Source: JBDTVS01 sp040007095 (GTDB taxonomy: Bacteria > Acidobacteriota > Vicinamibacteria > Vicinamibacterales > CAVVIG01). Taken from it: DNA of 64,000 bases. Of this stretch, positions 6,669-12,961 are shown one piece after another (the stretch's first letter is position 1; the number at the start of each line of letters is the position of its first letter). Made by a program: the position numbers and the translations under genes. The notes beneath the pieces are model-generated. The model did not search any database, was not told where the DNA came from, and saw only the letters and a program-made list of their open reading frames with translations. The stretch spans positions 45,250 through 109,249 of the forward strand of contig JBDTVS010000008.1 in NCBI GenBank assembly GCA_040007095.1, in the 5' to 3' direction.

Positions 6669-6934
6669 TGGGCCGACACCGTCGCTACAGCGGGCCCCCA
6701 CGCCGTCACTATGCGTTTGCGGTACTGACCGACGCCGAGTTCGTGGTGGCCAAGGCCGCGGCCCGAACCGCGGGCCTCACGATGTCGGACTTCGTGCGCC
6801 GCTGCATCAACAGCTACCTGCTCGAGGGCGGGGATGACGTGCCGCTCCTCCAAGAGAAGGAGATCGCCCCCCGGCGTTCCACGGGGAACGTCTCCGCCAT
6901 CTCCGCCACCGCGCCGATTGGCGGACAGCCATGA
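6668..6934 (+). CDS. Ribbon-helix-helix-like small DNA-binding protein
   Basis: An 88-residue protein from ATG 6668. A basic N-terminus (MGRHRRYSGPPRRHY) precedes AFAVLTDAEFVVAKAAARTA and GLTMSDFVRRCINSYL. The layout, a short strand then helix-turn-helix with a G-L-T-x-S-x-F-V-R turn, is that of ribbon-helix-helix proteins of the CopG/MobC kind. Its 3' part encodes tandem TCTCCGCCA repeats (6891-6908). A regulatory or DNA-organising role is likely. Confidence 0.6.
   Translation: MGRHRRYSGPPRRHYAFAVLTDAEFVVAKAAARTAGLTMSDFVRRCINSYLLEGGDDVPLLQEKEIAPRRSTGNVSAISATAPIGGQP
6890..6925. repeat. TCTCCGCCA motif cluster 1
   Basis: TCTCCGCCA is present twice in tandem (6891-6899, 6900-6908), followed by TGGCGGA in inverse orientation (6919-6925). 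The same 9-mer occurs again in cluster 2 at 7571-7612. The repeats lie within coding sequence, so chance amino-acid repetition (SAI SAT) could contribute. Confidence 0.55.
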
Positions 6935-7215
6935 AGACGCGGAACCCCCGCACGCCCGCCGAGTGGCAAGCCGCCGTCAACGCCGCCGAAGCCTTGCTGC
7001 TCCTGCAGAGTGCGCGGCTGTACGGCTTGCTGCTGGCCTGCGGCCCGAAGGTCCACGTCGCGCGCTGTGAGCAGATCCTGGCGCAGGGGCGCGCCCGACA
7101 GGTCGTGCCGATCCGCGACGGCGTCGACGCCTACATCAACGAACTGGTCTCGGCCGGACCAGACGGTGCGCGTGGTCCGTCTCCGACAGCCGTCGGATCT
7201 GGCGGCGAGTCATGA
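6931..7215 (+). CDS. Unknown helical protein
   Basis: A 94-residue protein, beginning in an ATGA overlap and ending in one. It is mostly helical (WQAAVNAAEALLLLQSARLY) with a Ser/Gly/Pro-rich tail. Two cysteines (LLACGPK, ARCEQIL) are not in a metal-binding pattern. No family was recognised. Confidence 0.55.
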   Translation: MKTRNPRTPAEWQAAVNAAEALLLLQSARLYGLLLACGPKVHVARCEQILAQGRARQVVPIRDGVDAYINELVSAGPDGARGPSPTAVGSGGES

Positions 7216-7760
7216 CGGACACCGACCTGTCCGACTGGTTGCCGATCGTGCACGCGGCCCAGATCATCAGGTGTTCGACGCGGACGATTGAACGCCTGGC
7301 GCGCGCCCAGAAACTCGAGCAGCGCCTCCGGCCCCAGGACGGGACGCCGCCCGTGGTGGTCTACAACCCTGACGACGTCGCCCGAATCGCGTCTGAGCGC
7401 CGGCCAGCGCCTCCGCCGTTCGTTTTACCGGCCGGACGGGCACCCGTGAACCGGAACGGGCAGGGCCACGGCCAGAGTCTGAAGGAAACTCCCGGAAGTT
7501 TCCTTCAGACTCTGCCGGCTGGCGACGACCCGATCCGCCAGCTCTTCGCCGCCGCCTTGCGGGCGGTCCTGTCTCCGCCATCGCCGCCAGTGGCGGAGAG
7601 GATGGCGGAGACCTTGTTTCTGACGATCAAGGAGGCGGCGATCATGGCGAACCTGCCAGCCGCCGACATCCGGCGGGCGATTGAGTCTGGGGAACTCAAG
7701 GCGCGGAAGACCGGTCGGGGTGGCTGGCGGATTCGACGGAAGGATCTGGAGGCGCTGTGA
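7212..7760 (+). CDS. Protein with two MerR/excisionase-type HTH domains
   Basis: A 182-residue protein. Residues about 10-60 hold a first HTH (VHAAQIIRCSTRTIERLARA, followed by VVYNPDDVARIA as the wing and helix). Residues about 135-182 hold a second (TIKEAAIMANLPAADIRRAI, then RKTGRGGWRIRRKDLEAL). The 75-residue linker is disordered (Pro/Gly/Ser). Two independent DNA-reading heads on one chain suggest DNA bridging or binding to spaced sites. The linker DNA carries an 18-bp perfect hairpin (7473-7514), and cluster 2 of TCTCCGCCA motifs lies just before the second HTH. The last 23 bp are duplicated behind the next gene. Confidence 0.75.
   Translation: MTDTDLSDWLPIVHAAQIIRCSTRTIERLARAQKLEQRLRPQDGTPPVVVYNPDDVARIASERRPAPPPFVLPAGRAPVNRNGQGHGQSLKETPGSFLQTLPAGDDPIRQLFAAALRAVLSPPSPPVAERMAETLFLTIKEAAIMANLPAADIRRAIESGELKARKTGRGGWRIRRKDLEAL
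7473..7514. repeat. 18-bp perfect inverted repeat inside a coding sequence
   Basis: The arm CAGAGTCTGAAGGAAACT (7473-7490) is exactly inverse to 7497-7514, with a 6-base loop CCCGGA. No poly-T follows. An 18-bp perfect stem within coding DNA is far beyond chance for a 64-kb window. It is translated as part of the disordered linker of the double-HTH protein, where amino-acid sequence is little constrained. Confidence 0.85.
7571..7612. repeat. Nested inverted repeat with TCTCCGCCA motifs, cluster 2
   Basis: GTCTCCGCCATC (7571-7582) is exactly inverse to GATGGCGGAGAC (7601-7612). In the loop, CCGCCA (7584-7589) pairs with TGGCGG (7591-7596). This yields one TCTCCGCCA and two TGGCGGAGA copies. 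With cluster 1 there are five exact 9-mers within about 720 bp. Confidence 0.7.
7738..7760 (+). repeat. 23-bp direct repeat, copy A (3' end of double-HTH gene)
   Basis: Encodes the terminal RKDLEAL and stop of the double-HTH protein. It recurs at 7953-7975 with one mismatch; the last 18 bp, GATCTGGAGGCGCTGTGA, are identical. Confidence 0.8.
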
Positions 7761-7975
7761 AGCTTGTCAGTCGCAAGGTTGAGGGGAGGTACGAATACGA
7801 GATCGCGCCCGGCGAGTGGGTCACTCGGCAACGGGTCTCGCAATTACGACGGGCCGGTGTCACCCTGCCGCGATTGTCACGGGACATGGACCGCCTCATC
7901 CTGTATGGGCAGATCAGAATCCTGCTCCTCACTACGATTGCGGCGCAGCGAAGGAAAGATCTGGAGGCGCTGTGA
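7757..7975 (+). CDS. Small unknown protein ending in a copy of its neighbour's C-terminus
   Basis: A 72-residue protein, starting at GTGA/ATGA-type overlap with the double-HTH gene. The N-terminal half (VSRKVEGRYEYEIAPGEWVT) looks beta-rich. RQRVSQLRRAGVTLPRLSRD could be a small HTH. The last eight residues, RRKDLEAL, are identical to the C-terminus of the preceding protein because of a 23-bp direct repeat. The gene therefore looks like a cassette dropped in behind it. Confidence 0.55.
   Translation: MKLVSRKVEGRYEYEIAPGEWVTRQRVSQLRRAGVTLPRLSRDMDRLILYGQIRILLLTTIAAQRRKDLEAL
7953..7975 (+). repeat. 23-bp direct repeat, copy B
   Basis: In-frame second copy of 7738-7760 (one mismatch), 215 bp downstream. 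It forms the stop of gene 7757-7975 and leads into the next GTG start. Confidence 0.8.
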
Positions 7976-8247
7976 CGCAGGCGATCACGGTCGGCGACCT
8001 GGTGGACGTGCTCAGCCGTATACGGCGCGCCCAGCACGCAGCCGACCAGATCCTCGCGCACGGGCCCGGCCTGACGTTCGGCGCGCTCGCGATCGGCGAG
8101 TGCTTCGAGTGGCCGCCGCCGATCCCGTGCGCGGACGGCGGCGAGCCGCTGGTGAAAACCTCGGACGTCGGGTATGCCTGGTCACGCGGCACGGGAACCG
8201 CGGAGGCGTTCTATCGCGTGGAGCGGTGGACGGGGGGCACAGGATGA
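7972..8247 (+). CDS. Unknown phage protein
   Basis: A 91-residue protein from GTG 7972, in a GTGA overlap with the previous stop. It begins with a helical section (VGDLVDVLSRIRRAQHAADQ), then ECFEWPPPIPCADGG and an aromatic beta-rich end (VGYAWSRGTGTAEAFYRVERW). It is not assigned to a family. It overlaps the next ATG by 4 bp. Confidence 0.55.
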   Translation: MTQAITVGDLVDVLSRIRRAQHAADQILAHGPGLTFGALAIGECFEWPPPIPCADGGEPLVKTSDVGYAWSRGTGTAEAFYRVERWTGGTG

Positions 8248-8429
8248 CACGGCAACAGATGGCCGACGGGCTCGAGGCGGTCGTGGATCGGCTCGCGAAC
8301 GGGCAGGACGAGCCGCCGGCGGGCGTGTCGGTGCATGAATGGGCGTACGTCAAAGGGATCGCGAGTGCGGCGATCCTGCGGCTCAAGGATAGTCTCGGAC
8401 GCTCGGGGCCGTGGCCGCCGCTCCCGTGA
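8244..8429 (+). CDS. Small unknown phage protein
   Basis: A 61-residue protein from ATG 8244 (ATGA overlap). Predicted helical, with RQQMADGLEAVVDRLANGQD and HEWAYVKGIASAAILRLKD, and a Pro-rich end. No motif. Its coding status rests on overlap with both neighbours and codon bias. Confidence 0.5.
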   Translation: MTRQQMADGLEAVVDRLANGQDEPPAGVSVHEWAYVKGIASAAILRLKDSLGRSGPWPPLP

Positions 8430-8432
8430 ACG

Positions 8433-8774
8433 ATGGCGCCTGAAGATTTCGATTTCCCGGCGGCCGTGCGGCAGGAACTGCAGCAGCTCGCGAACCGGTA
8501 CGCCGTCTCGTATCCGGTGCTCTGTCTGGTCTATCGCCTCGGCGCGTCGACGGCGCGCGTCGTGGGGCCGACGGGGGCGTTCCCGTTCGGGCGGCTCGGG
8601 CCGGATGATGAGGGCGAGCTCGCGGTGGCGATCGCGGCCGACGTCGCGCACGGCGTGATTCGGATCGAATTTGGCACACCGGTCGCGCATGTCTCCCTGC
8701 CGGCGGCGCACGCGGAGCAACTCGCGGCGGCGCTGGTCGAGTATGCGACGCAGATCAGGGCCGGTGTGATGTGA
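8433..8774 (+). CDS. Unknown phage protein
   Basis: A 113-residue acidic protein: a helical start (FPAAVRQELQQLANRYAVS) followed by alternating strands (VIRIEFGTPVAHVSLPA) and a final helix (AEQLAAALVEYATQIRAG). The strand pattern resembles small DUFs shared by actinophages and prophages, but I cannot name one. It ends in ATGTGA with no immediate overlap. Confidence 0.55.
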   Translation: MAPEDFDFPAAVRQELQQLANRYAVSYPVLCLVYRLGASTARVVGPTGAFPFGRLGPDDEGELAVAIAADVAHGVIRIEFGTPVAHVSLPAAHAEQLAAALVEYATQIRAGVM

Positions 8775-8822
8775 GGGGGTCAGGCGGATTCGCGGACGCG
8801 GCGGGCGAGGCGGCTCGCTTTC

Positions 8823-8945
8823 GTGATCGGCGCCGGCGGGCGCACGGTGGCCGAAGGGCTTCGATTTCCCGACGGCACCGTGGCGATCGTCTGTGGCGTG
8901 CGCCGACGTCGGACGGCTACACAGACTGTGCGGCGGGAGGGCTGA
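8823..8945 (+). CDS. Possible 40-residue protein
   Basis: From GTG 8823 the frame reads VIGAGGRTVAEGLRFPDG, then TVAIVCGVRRRRTATQ. The GVxFxDGTVAx pattern is common in small phage proteins, so the frame looks coding. However, it lacks a convincing ribosome-binding site, and the open region extends 16 codons further upstream without a start. It could be a remnant of a longer gene. Confidence 0.35.
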   Translation: MIGAGGRTVAEGLRFPDGTVAIVCGVRRRRTATQTVRREG

Positions 8946-8949
8946 CGTG

Positions 8950-9150
8950 ATGCACGCCGCCGCGGTCGAACTCGCCACCAACCTCGCCGCGATGACGGGC
9001 CAACAACACGTGGTGTATCGGATGCCGGCGTGGCCACCTGGCGTGTTCTCGGTGCGGCCGCGCATGCTCCTGCTGCCGATGGACGCCGAAGTCGAGGTCT
9101 TCGGCGCGTCGGATCTGGCGGTCGATCCGCAGCGAGGGCTGTTCGAATGA
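8950..9150 (+). CDS. Small unknown phage protein
   Basis: A 66-residue protein from ATG 8950 (GTG 8947 is in frame). It starts MHAAAVELATNLAAMTGQQH, then proline-rich turns and strands (AWPPGVFSVRPRMLLLPMDA). Not recognised. It is followed by a 12-codon mini-frame (9147-9185) that leads by ATGA-type overlap into the next gene. Confidence 0.5.
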   Translation: MHAAAVELATNLAAMTGQQHVVYRMPAWPPGVFSVRPRMLLLPMDAEVEVFGASDLAVDPQRGLFE

Positions 9151-9184
9151 CGGGATTCCGCGGCGGGATGTGGAGCAAACGCTG

Positions 9185-9421
9185 ATGAAAGTGACGCTCG
9201 AAAGCACCGACAAGATCGTGACACTCGTCACCCGCGACGGCGAGATTCCGGCCCGGGTCTGGGAAGGCCAGACCGACAGCGGCATCCCGTGCCACGCGTT
9301 CATCACGCGGATCGCGGTCGACAAGGACGAGGCGGCGGACCAATTCCAACGCGAGCTGATCAAGACGCGGCCTCCATCCATAGCCGCCGACGCTGCCTAT
9401 CCGTTACGGTTGATCTTGTGA
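9185..9421 (+). CDS. Small beta-rich phage protein
   Basis: A 78-residue protein from ATG 9185. MKVTLESTDKIVTLV and GEIPARVWEGQTDSGIPCHA give a beta-barrel-like pattern seen in a small phage DUF group whose members share an ARVWEGxTxxGxPxxxFI core. Function unknown. The stop overlaps the next GTG by 4 bp. Confidence 0.55.
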   Translation: MKVTLESTDKIVTLVTRDGEIPARVWEGQTDSGIPCHAFITRIAVDKDEAADQFQRELIKTRPPSIAADAAYPLRLIL

Positions 9422-9759
9422 CGCTGTTCGACGCGAACGGCGACATCATCGAGCAGCCCGACCTTCACGATCCGGACGGCGTGTCGGCGCTGGACGCGGA
9501 GCTGCTCCGGTGCGCGGCCGCGGAATTCGACGCGCTCGAGCGCGAGGACGAGCCGATGTCCCTCCTGCTCAGTCCCTTGGTCGCCGTGCAACTCGCCGGG
9601 CTGCTCCAGCTGGCGCTCCAACATGAAGGGACGCAGGCGGATATTCGCGACGCGGGCCGCTCGTTCCTCCAGGCGGTGCGCGAGTACTTCGCGGAGAGTC
9701 CCGCCGTACTCGAGGTCCTGCGCCGCGGCGACGACACGACGCAGGACGTCCCGCGATGA
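9418..9759 (+). CDS. Helical acidic phage protein
   Basis: A 113-residue protein from GTG 9418. It is acidic in the first half (DANGDIIEQPDLHDPDG), then has long helices (LLLSPLVAVQLAGLLQLALQ; FLQAVREYFAESPAVLEVLR). No motif. Overlaps both neighbours by 4 bp (GTGA, ATGA). Confidence 0.55.
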   Translation: MTLFDANGDIIEQPDLHDPDGVSALDAELLRCAAAEFDALEREDEPMSLLLSPLVAVQLAGLLQLALQHEGTQADIRDAGRSFLQAVREYFAESPAVLEVLRRGDDTTQDVPR

Positions 9760-10169
9760 GATTTCCGATCGTCCAATGCCTCTGCGGCCCGCAGCGTCAC
9801 GCCATCCTCGCGATGGCGGTGAGCACGAACCTGGCCGAGCAGACGACCGACCACGAAGCCCTCGCGTGGCTGAAAGCCGCCATCGGGCTGCTGCTGGAGG
9901 GACGTGGCGGCGAGATCGAGATGCCCCCTCGGATCGATCCCTGGTGCGGCCTCTGTGGGGCCCCGGCCCGCGACTGGACGTATGAGATCGGGTGGTCGCG
10001 GGAGTTCGAAGATTGGGGCGCCGCACAACGGGCGCTCCGTGAGAGCGAAACAGATCAGCGCGCCTCGGCGGCCCTGCTCGAGCTGCTCGACGTCACGTAC
10101 AACGCCCGGATGCGCGGCGAGGTCGCGCGGCACGTCGACGACGCCCATGGCACGGGGAAACCGCGATAA
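9756..10169 (+). CDS. Unknown protein with CxxC pair
   Basis: A 137-residue protein, the last of the rightward early cluster. Residues near 64 hold WCGLCGAPARDWTYE, a lone CxxC, and the N-terminus has CLCGPQRH, so a split zinc site is possible. The rest is helical. A low-confidence 44-codon frame (10147-10281) follows and overlaps it. Convergent with the minus-strand cluster ending at 10,278. Confidence 0.55.
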   Translation: MRFPIVQCLCGPQRHAILAMAVSTNLAEQTTDHEALAWLKAAIGLLLEGRGGEIEMPPRIDPWCGLCGAPARDWTYEIGWSREFEDWGAAQRALRESETDQRASAALLELLDVTYNARMRGEVARHVDDAHGTGKPR

Positions 10170-10277
10170 AGGTGAGCCGCCGTCGACGTCGAGTCCAGGC
10201 ACCAGCCCGCACAGACCGGGGCAGTCTGTTTCCCAGCAGCCAATCCTGCACCGCGACGCCGACGGAGGAGTGAGGGG

Positions 10278-10493
10278 CTAAACCGGCGGCGTACTCGTGT
10301 TCGCCACGACCGCGGCGGCCAAGGCGTCGTTCGAGCTGCGCACCCGATCGACGATCGCTTGGATGGCGGCCGGATCGTTCTTCGCGGCTTCGACCGCGTT
10401 GAACAGGGTGGTGAGTAGGGCAGACGCCGAGGCGTCGACGGATTCGTTGCGTGCGACTTCGTCGGTGAGGGCGGTCAAATCCAGAGGCGGCAT
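10278..10493 (-). CDS. Small helical phage protein
   Basis: A 71-residue protein with start ATG at 10493 and a good Shine-Dalgarno (AAAGGAG) 7 bp upstream. The sequence, for example LTALTDEVARNESVDASASA and AIQAIVDRVRSSNDALAAAV, belongs to a type often found in prophages: a helical hairpin with an Asn-rich turn and an Ala/Val-rich end. Its role is not established. It is the last gene of the leftward cluster that includes Ku. Confidence 0.6.
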   Translation of the reverse strand: MPPLDLTALTDEVARNESVDASASALLTTLFNAVEAAKNDPAAIQAIVDRVRSSNDALAAAVVANTSTPPV

Positions 10494-10542
10494 GTGGACT
10501 CCTTTGAAAAAACGACGGTGAAACAACCGGGGCGAGAGAGCC

Positions 10543-10746
10543 TTACGACGGCGTCGCAGCGGCGACATCGAGCCGGAGCTTGGTGTTGGCGGCCGCCAGG
10601 CGCCGCGTGAGGTGATCGACGCGGTGTTGGTCCGCGCGCGACAGCGCCTCAAACCAGCGATCGATGAGCGCGAGCGCATCGGTGAGCGGCACCGGCCCTT
10701 CGATGTCCAGCCAATCGGCGCCGATCGTGATGCGGAACTTCAGCAC
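10543..10746 (-). CDS. Small unknown protein downstream of Ku
   Basis: A 67-residue protein: a strand-rich start (MLKFRITIGADWLDIEGPVP) and two helices (DALALIDRWFEALSRADQHR; DHLTRRLAAANTKLRLDVA). Ribosome-binding site GGAGG lies just upstream of its ATG at 10746. It is 25 bp behind the Ku gene on the same strand, so probably co-transcribed. Not recognised. Confidence 0.55.
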   Translation of the reverse strand: MLKFRITIGADWLDIEGPVPLTDALALIDRWFEALSRADQHRVDHLTRRLAAANTKLRLDVAAATPS

Positions 10747-10771
10747 GGGGCCTCCTGGTCGAATGTGTCCG

Positions 10772-11596
10772 TCATGACGCCTGCGTGCGAGTCGAGGTCA
10801 TGCGCGCCTTCGCCATTTTCTTTTTCGGCGTCGCGGCCGCCAGGCTCTGCGTCAACGCGTCCATCAACGCCAACACGGGCAACGGCTCGAGCAGCGCAGG
10901 GACGACGACCTCATCGCCGGCGATCTTCGCGTCGATCAGCCGTCGTACATCCGCTTGATACGCGTCGGTGAAGTCCGCCAGGGTCAGCGGCCCTTCGAAC
11001 GTGTGGAGGACCTGCGCCGCCAAGGTGAGCTCGTCGCGACTGACGGAGCTCCAGCCGGCGTGCGAGATCTCGCGGAGCTCGGCGGCGTGGTGCAGCGTGT
11101 AGAGCATCAGGGTGGCGCCTTGCGGGCTCACCGCCACGAGATACTCACGACCGTAGATCGCGAGCTTGCCGATCGCCACGCTGCCCTCGAGCGCGGCCGT
11201 CAACACGGCGTAGGCATGGGCCGCGGGCCCACTGTCGGCGCCGTCGGGCTCGAGGTAGTACGCCCGGTCGATCGCCCGGAGCTCGAGCGCGGAGGCCTCG
11301 GCCACGTGCACCAGGTCGATCACCCGCGTCGACGGCGGCTGCACGGCCTCGAGCTCCTCGGGCAGCAGGACGACGTAGCGACCATTTTCGAATTCGAAGC
11401 CCTTCACGATCTGATCGTTCGGCACGTCGCGGCCGCAGGACGCGCACCAATGCTTTTGGCTGATGCGGGTCGTGCAGGCCGCGTGCAGTTGATTGAACGA
11501 GAGCTTGTCACTCGATTCGGTGGCGGGGAAGACCTTGATCGGGACGGTGACCAGGGCGATCTTGAGGACGCCTTTCCAGATGGCGCGGGCCGCCAT
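10772..11596 (-). CDS. ku: Ku, non-homologous end-joining DNA end-binding protein
   Basis: A 274-residue protein of normal bacterial Ku length. It opens MAARAIWKGVLKIALVTVPI, then SFNQLHAACTTRISQKHWCA, VKGFEFENGRYVVLLPEEL, IDLVHVAEASALELRAIDRAYYLEP (about residues 95-120) and VAIGKLAIYGREYLVAV, the usual order in the Ku barrel. The C-terminus is a short Lys-rich tail (TPKKKMAKAR), as in Ku proteins that contact LigD or DNA. ATG 11596 overlaps the HTH gene stop (ATGA). Ku is unusual in phages; in Ku-encoding mycobacteriophages it joins cohesive genome ends with host LigD. No ligase gene is seen in this window. Confidence 0.93.
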   Translation of the reverse strand: MAARAIWKGVLKIALVTVPIKVFPATESSDKLSFNQLHAACTTRISQKHWCASCGRDVPNDQIVKGFEFENGRYVVLLPEELEAVQPPSTRVIDLVHVAEASALELRAIDRAYYLEPDGADSGPAAHAYAVLTAALEGSVAIGKLAIYGREYLVAVSPQGATLMLYTLHHAAELREISHAGWSSVSRDELTLAAQVLHTFEGPLTLADFTDAYQADVRRLIDAKIAGDEVVVPALLEPLPVLALMDALTQSLAAATPKKKMAKARMTSTRTQAS

Positions 11597-11829
11597 CAGG
11601 CGACCCACCGCGACAGCGACGTGAGCAACACCCGCTGCGATCCGCCCGGCGTGCGAATCGTCTCGAGCCGCCCCTCGCGGATGCGGTTGTAGACCGTGCG
11701 GCGCGACACGTGCAGCCGCTGGGCGGCCTCATCGAGCGACACGCTCCGGCTGACCCGGGCCTCGGATGACCCGTCGGCGAGACGCGGTCGCTCCCCGTCA
11801 CCGCGCGTCAGATCGTGGGGTTCGGGCAT
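11596..11829 (-). CDS. Excisionase/MerR-like HTH protein, coupled to Ku
   Basis: A 77-residue protein. After a polar 30-residue lead it reads SVSLDEAAQRLHVSRRTVYN, then RIREGRLETIRTPGGSQRVL and LTSLSRWVA. This is the HTH_17 pattern, with recognition helix SRRTVYN and wing TPGGSQRV. Its stop overlaps the Ku ATG and its ATG touches the preceding gene stop, so all three are one translationally coupled unit. Likely a regulator of this operon. Confidence 0.75.
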   Translation of the reverse strand: MPEPHDLTRGDGERPRLADGSSEARVSRSVSLDEAAQRLHVSRRTVYNRIREGRLETIRTPGGSQRVLLTSLSRWVA

Positions 11830-12078
11830 TTACGCCCCGCCTCCGTTGCCGTGCCCGCTTGATCCGTTCGATCCGTTTACCCGATGCGCGAGCAAATAGG
11901 CGTCCACGTCGCGCGGGTCCACGCGGAGCCGAGCGCCCACGCGGTACGCGGGTAACTTCTTGTGCCGAATGAGGCGCCGCACCGTTTGTGGCTTGACGTC
12001 GAGTCGGTGCGCCACCTTGTGCACCGCGATCAGGTGTGGGAGATGGACGAGCGGCGAGAGCAGCGGATCGAGCGACAT
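11830..12078 (-). CDS. Excisionase-like HTH protein, first gene of Ku operon
   Basis: An 82-residue protein from ATG 12078 (in-frame ATG 12135 would add 19 residues). The core HLIAVHKVAHRLDVKPQTVR and RLIRHKKLPAYRVGARLRVD with DVDAYLLAHR is a standard HTH_17 domain; the tail is Asn/Gly/Ser-rich. It heads a leftward unit (two HTH proteins, Ku, two small proteins) opposite to the late genes. A divergent control region at about 12,079-12,257 separates it from them. Confidence 0.72.
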   Translation of the reverse strand: MSLDPLLSPLVHLPHLIAVHKVAHRLDVKPQTVRRLIRHKKLPAYRVGARLRVDPRDVDAYLLAHRVNGSNGSSGHGNGGGA

Positions 12079-12257
12079 CAGGGGTGTCCTCGGAATGATG
12101 CATCCTACCTGCGAGGTTTTCTGGGCCTCAAGCAAAACTTCGCGCTATCTCTGTGCATCTCGCTGTTCACACGGCGTGAGGAGCCCCCGCGTTCCGGCGC
12201 AAGCTGGGGTACGTCGGCGTTCCCGTCCACCTCGTATCCGCAAGGATTCCCCCTGTT

Positions 12258-12410
12258 ATGGCGGAGACCTCATCCGCCGGCGATCGATTCTTTATTACCC
12301 TGACCCGCGCGGAGGCAGAAGCGTTGGTCACGGTCCGATTGAAGTCCGACCACGTCGACGGACTGCGCGCCCTGGCCAAGATCCTGACCGCCCTCGAGGC
12401 CTCGCGCTGA
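12258..12410 (+). CDS. 50-residue protein ahead of the HNH nuclease
   Basis: Frame from ATG 12258 to TGA 12410, with an acidic/helical product (FFITLTRAEAEALVTVRLKS and LRALAKILTALEAS). The stop overlaps the next ATG (TGATGG), suggesting coupling. Similar short helical proteins with an LTxxEAxxL start precede packaging genes in some phages. Its first codons, ATGGCGGAGACC, repeat the TGGCGGAGA motif of the early region. Confidence 0.5.
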   Translation: MAETSSAGDRFFITLTRAEAEALVTVRLKSDHVDGLRALAKILTALEASR

Positions 12411-12748
12411 TGGCCCTGGCGCCCCCTCGTCCGTGCTTCGTGAGGACGTGCCCCACGCTGAATTGCACCGAGCATCCGGTCGTGCCGTGGCGGCCGAACG
12501 TGGGCCCGCCGCCTCCGCGCATCCGCGGCCGCCAGCTGCAGCGGCTGCGCGCCCAGCTCTTCGCGCGTGCCCCGTGGTGTGTGCATTGCCTCGCGGCGGG
12601 CCGACGTACGCGCGCGACCATCCGCGACCACGTGATCCCTCTGGCCGAAGGTGGACGCGACGACCACACGAACGAACAAGCCTTATGCGTGGATTGCTCG
12701 GATGCGAAAACACGCGAGGAGTCGAAGCGGGGGATTCAACGGCGATGA
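12410..12748 (+). CDS. HNH endonuclease, packaging-associated
   Basis: A 112-residue protein. The C-terminal half has CVHC (about residue 62), then IRDHVIPLAEGGRDDHTNEQ (the H and N of the HNH core), and CVDCSDAKTREES, the paired CxxC zinc sites and beta-beta-alpha metal fold of HNH nucleases. In HK97-type cos phages an HNH protein next to the terminase is needed for cos cleavage. Its position one gene left of the small terminase is the canonical one. The N-terminus carries extra Cys (CFVRTCPTLNC). High confidence as an HNH; the cos role is inference. Confidence 0.88.
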   Translation: MALAPPRPCFVRTCPTLNCTEHPVVPWRPNVGPPPPRIRGRQLQRLRAQLFARAPWCVHCLAAGRRTRATIRDHVIPLAEGGRDDHTNEQALCVDCSDAKTREESKRGIQRR

Positions 12749-12844
12749 ACCGATCAACACCGGCGGGGGGGTGATCGTTTCTCCAGAGTCTGGGCGGCCG
12801 GGAAACCCGCTCAGGGTCAAACGCAGCTTTGAGTCGTTTCAAAA

Positions 12845-12885
12845 GTTCGTCGATCGCCCGCTGTTGTCGGGACGATCGCTCGAAC
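12845..12885. repeat. Imperfect 41-bp hairpin between HNH and small terminase
   Basis: GTTCG-t-CGATCG-CCCG (12845-12860) pairs with CGGG-a-CGATCG-ct-CGAAC (12868-12885) around a CTGTTGT loop, giving 15 base pairs with small bulges. It lies in the 213-bp gap between the HNH and small terminase genes, where cos or terminase-binding sites commonly sit. It has no T-run, so a terminator is less likely. Confidence 0.55.
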
Positions 12886-12961
12886 GTGGCGTGATTTGTT
12901 GATCGGGCCTGCCGCAACTGGCGGCGTTTTCAAAAGAATCAAAAACGGGAGGGCGTCAGGA

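Noticed and set aside
10147..10281. 44-codon frame after 9756-10169
   Set aside because: Overlaps the end of the previous gene and is low-complexity (Ser/Pro/Gly), no ribosome-binding site.
12136..12257. Operator palindrome in the divergent region left of the late genes
   Set aside because: I could not find a convincing inverted repeat or promoter there by eye.
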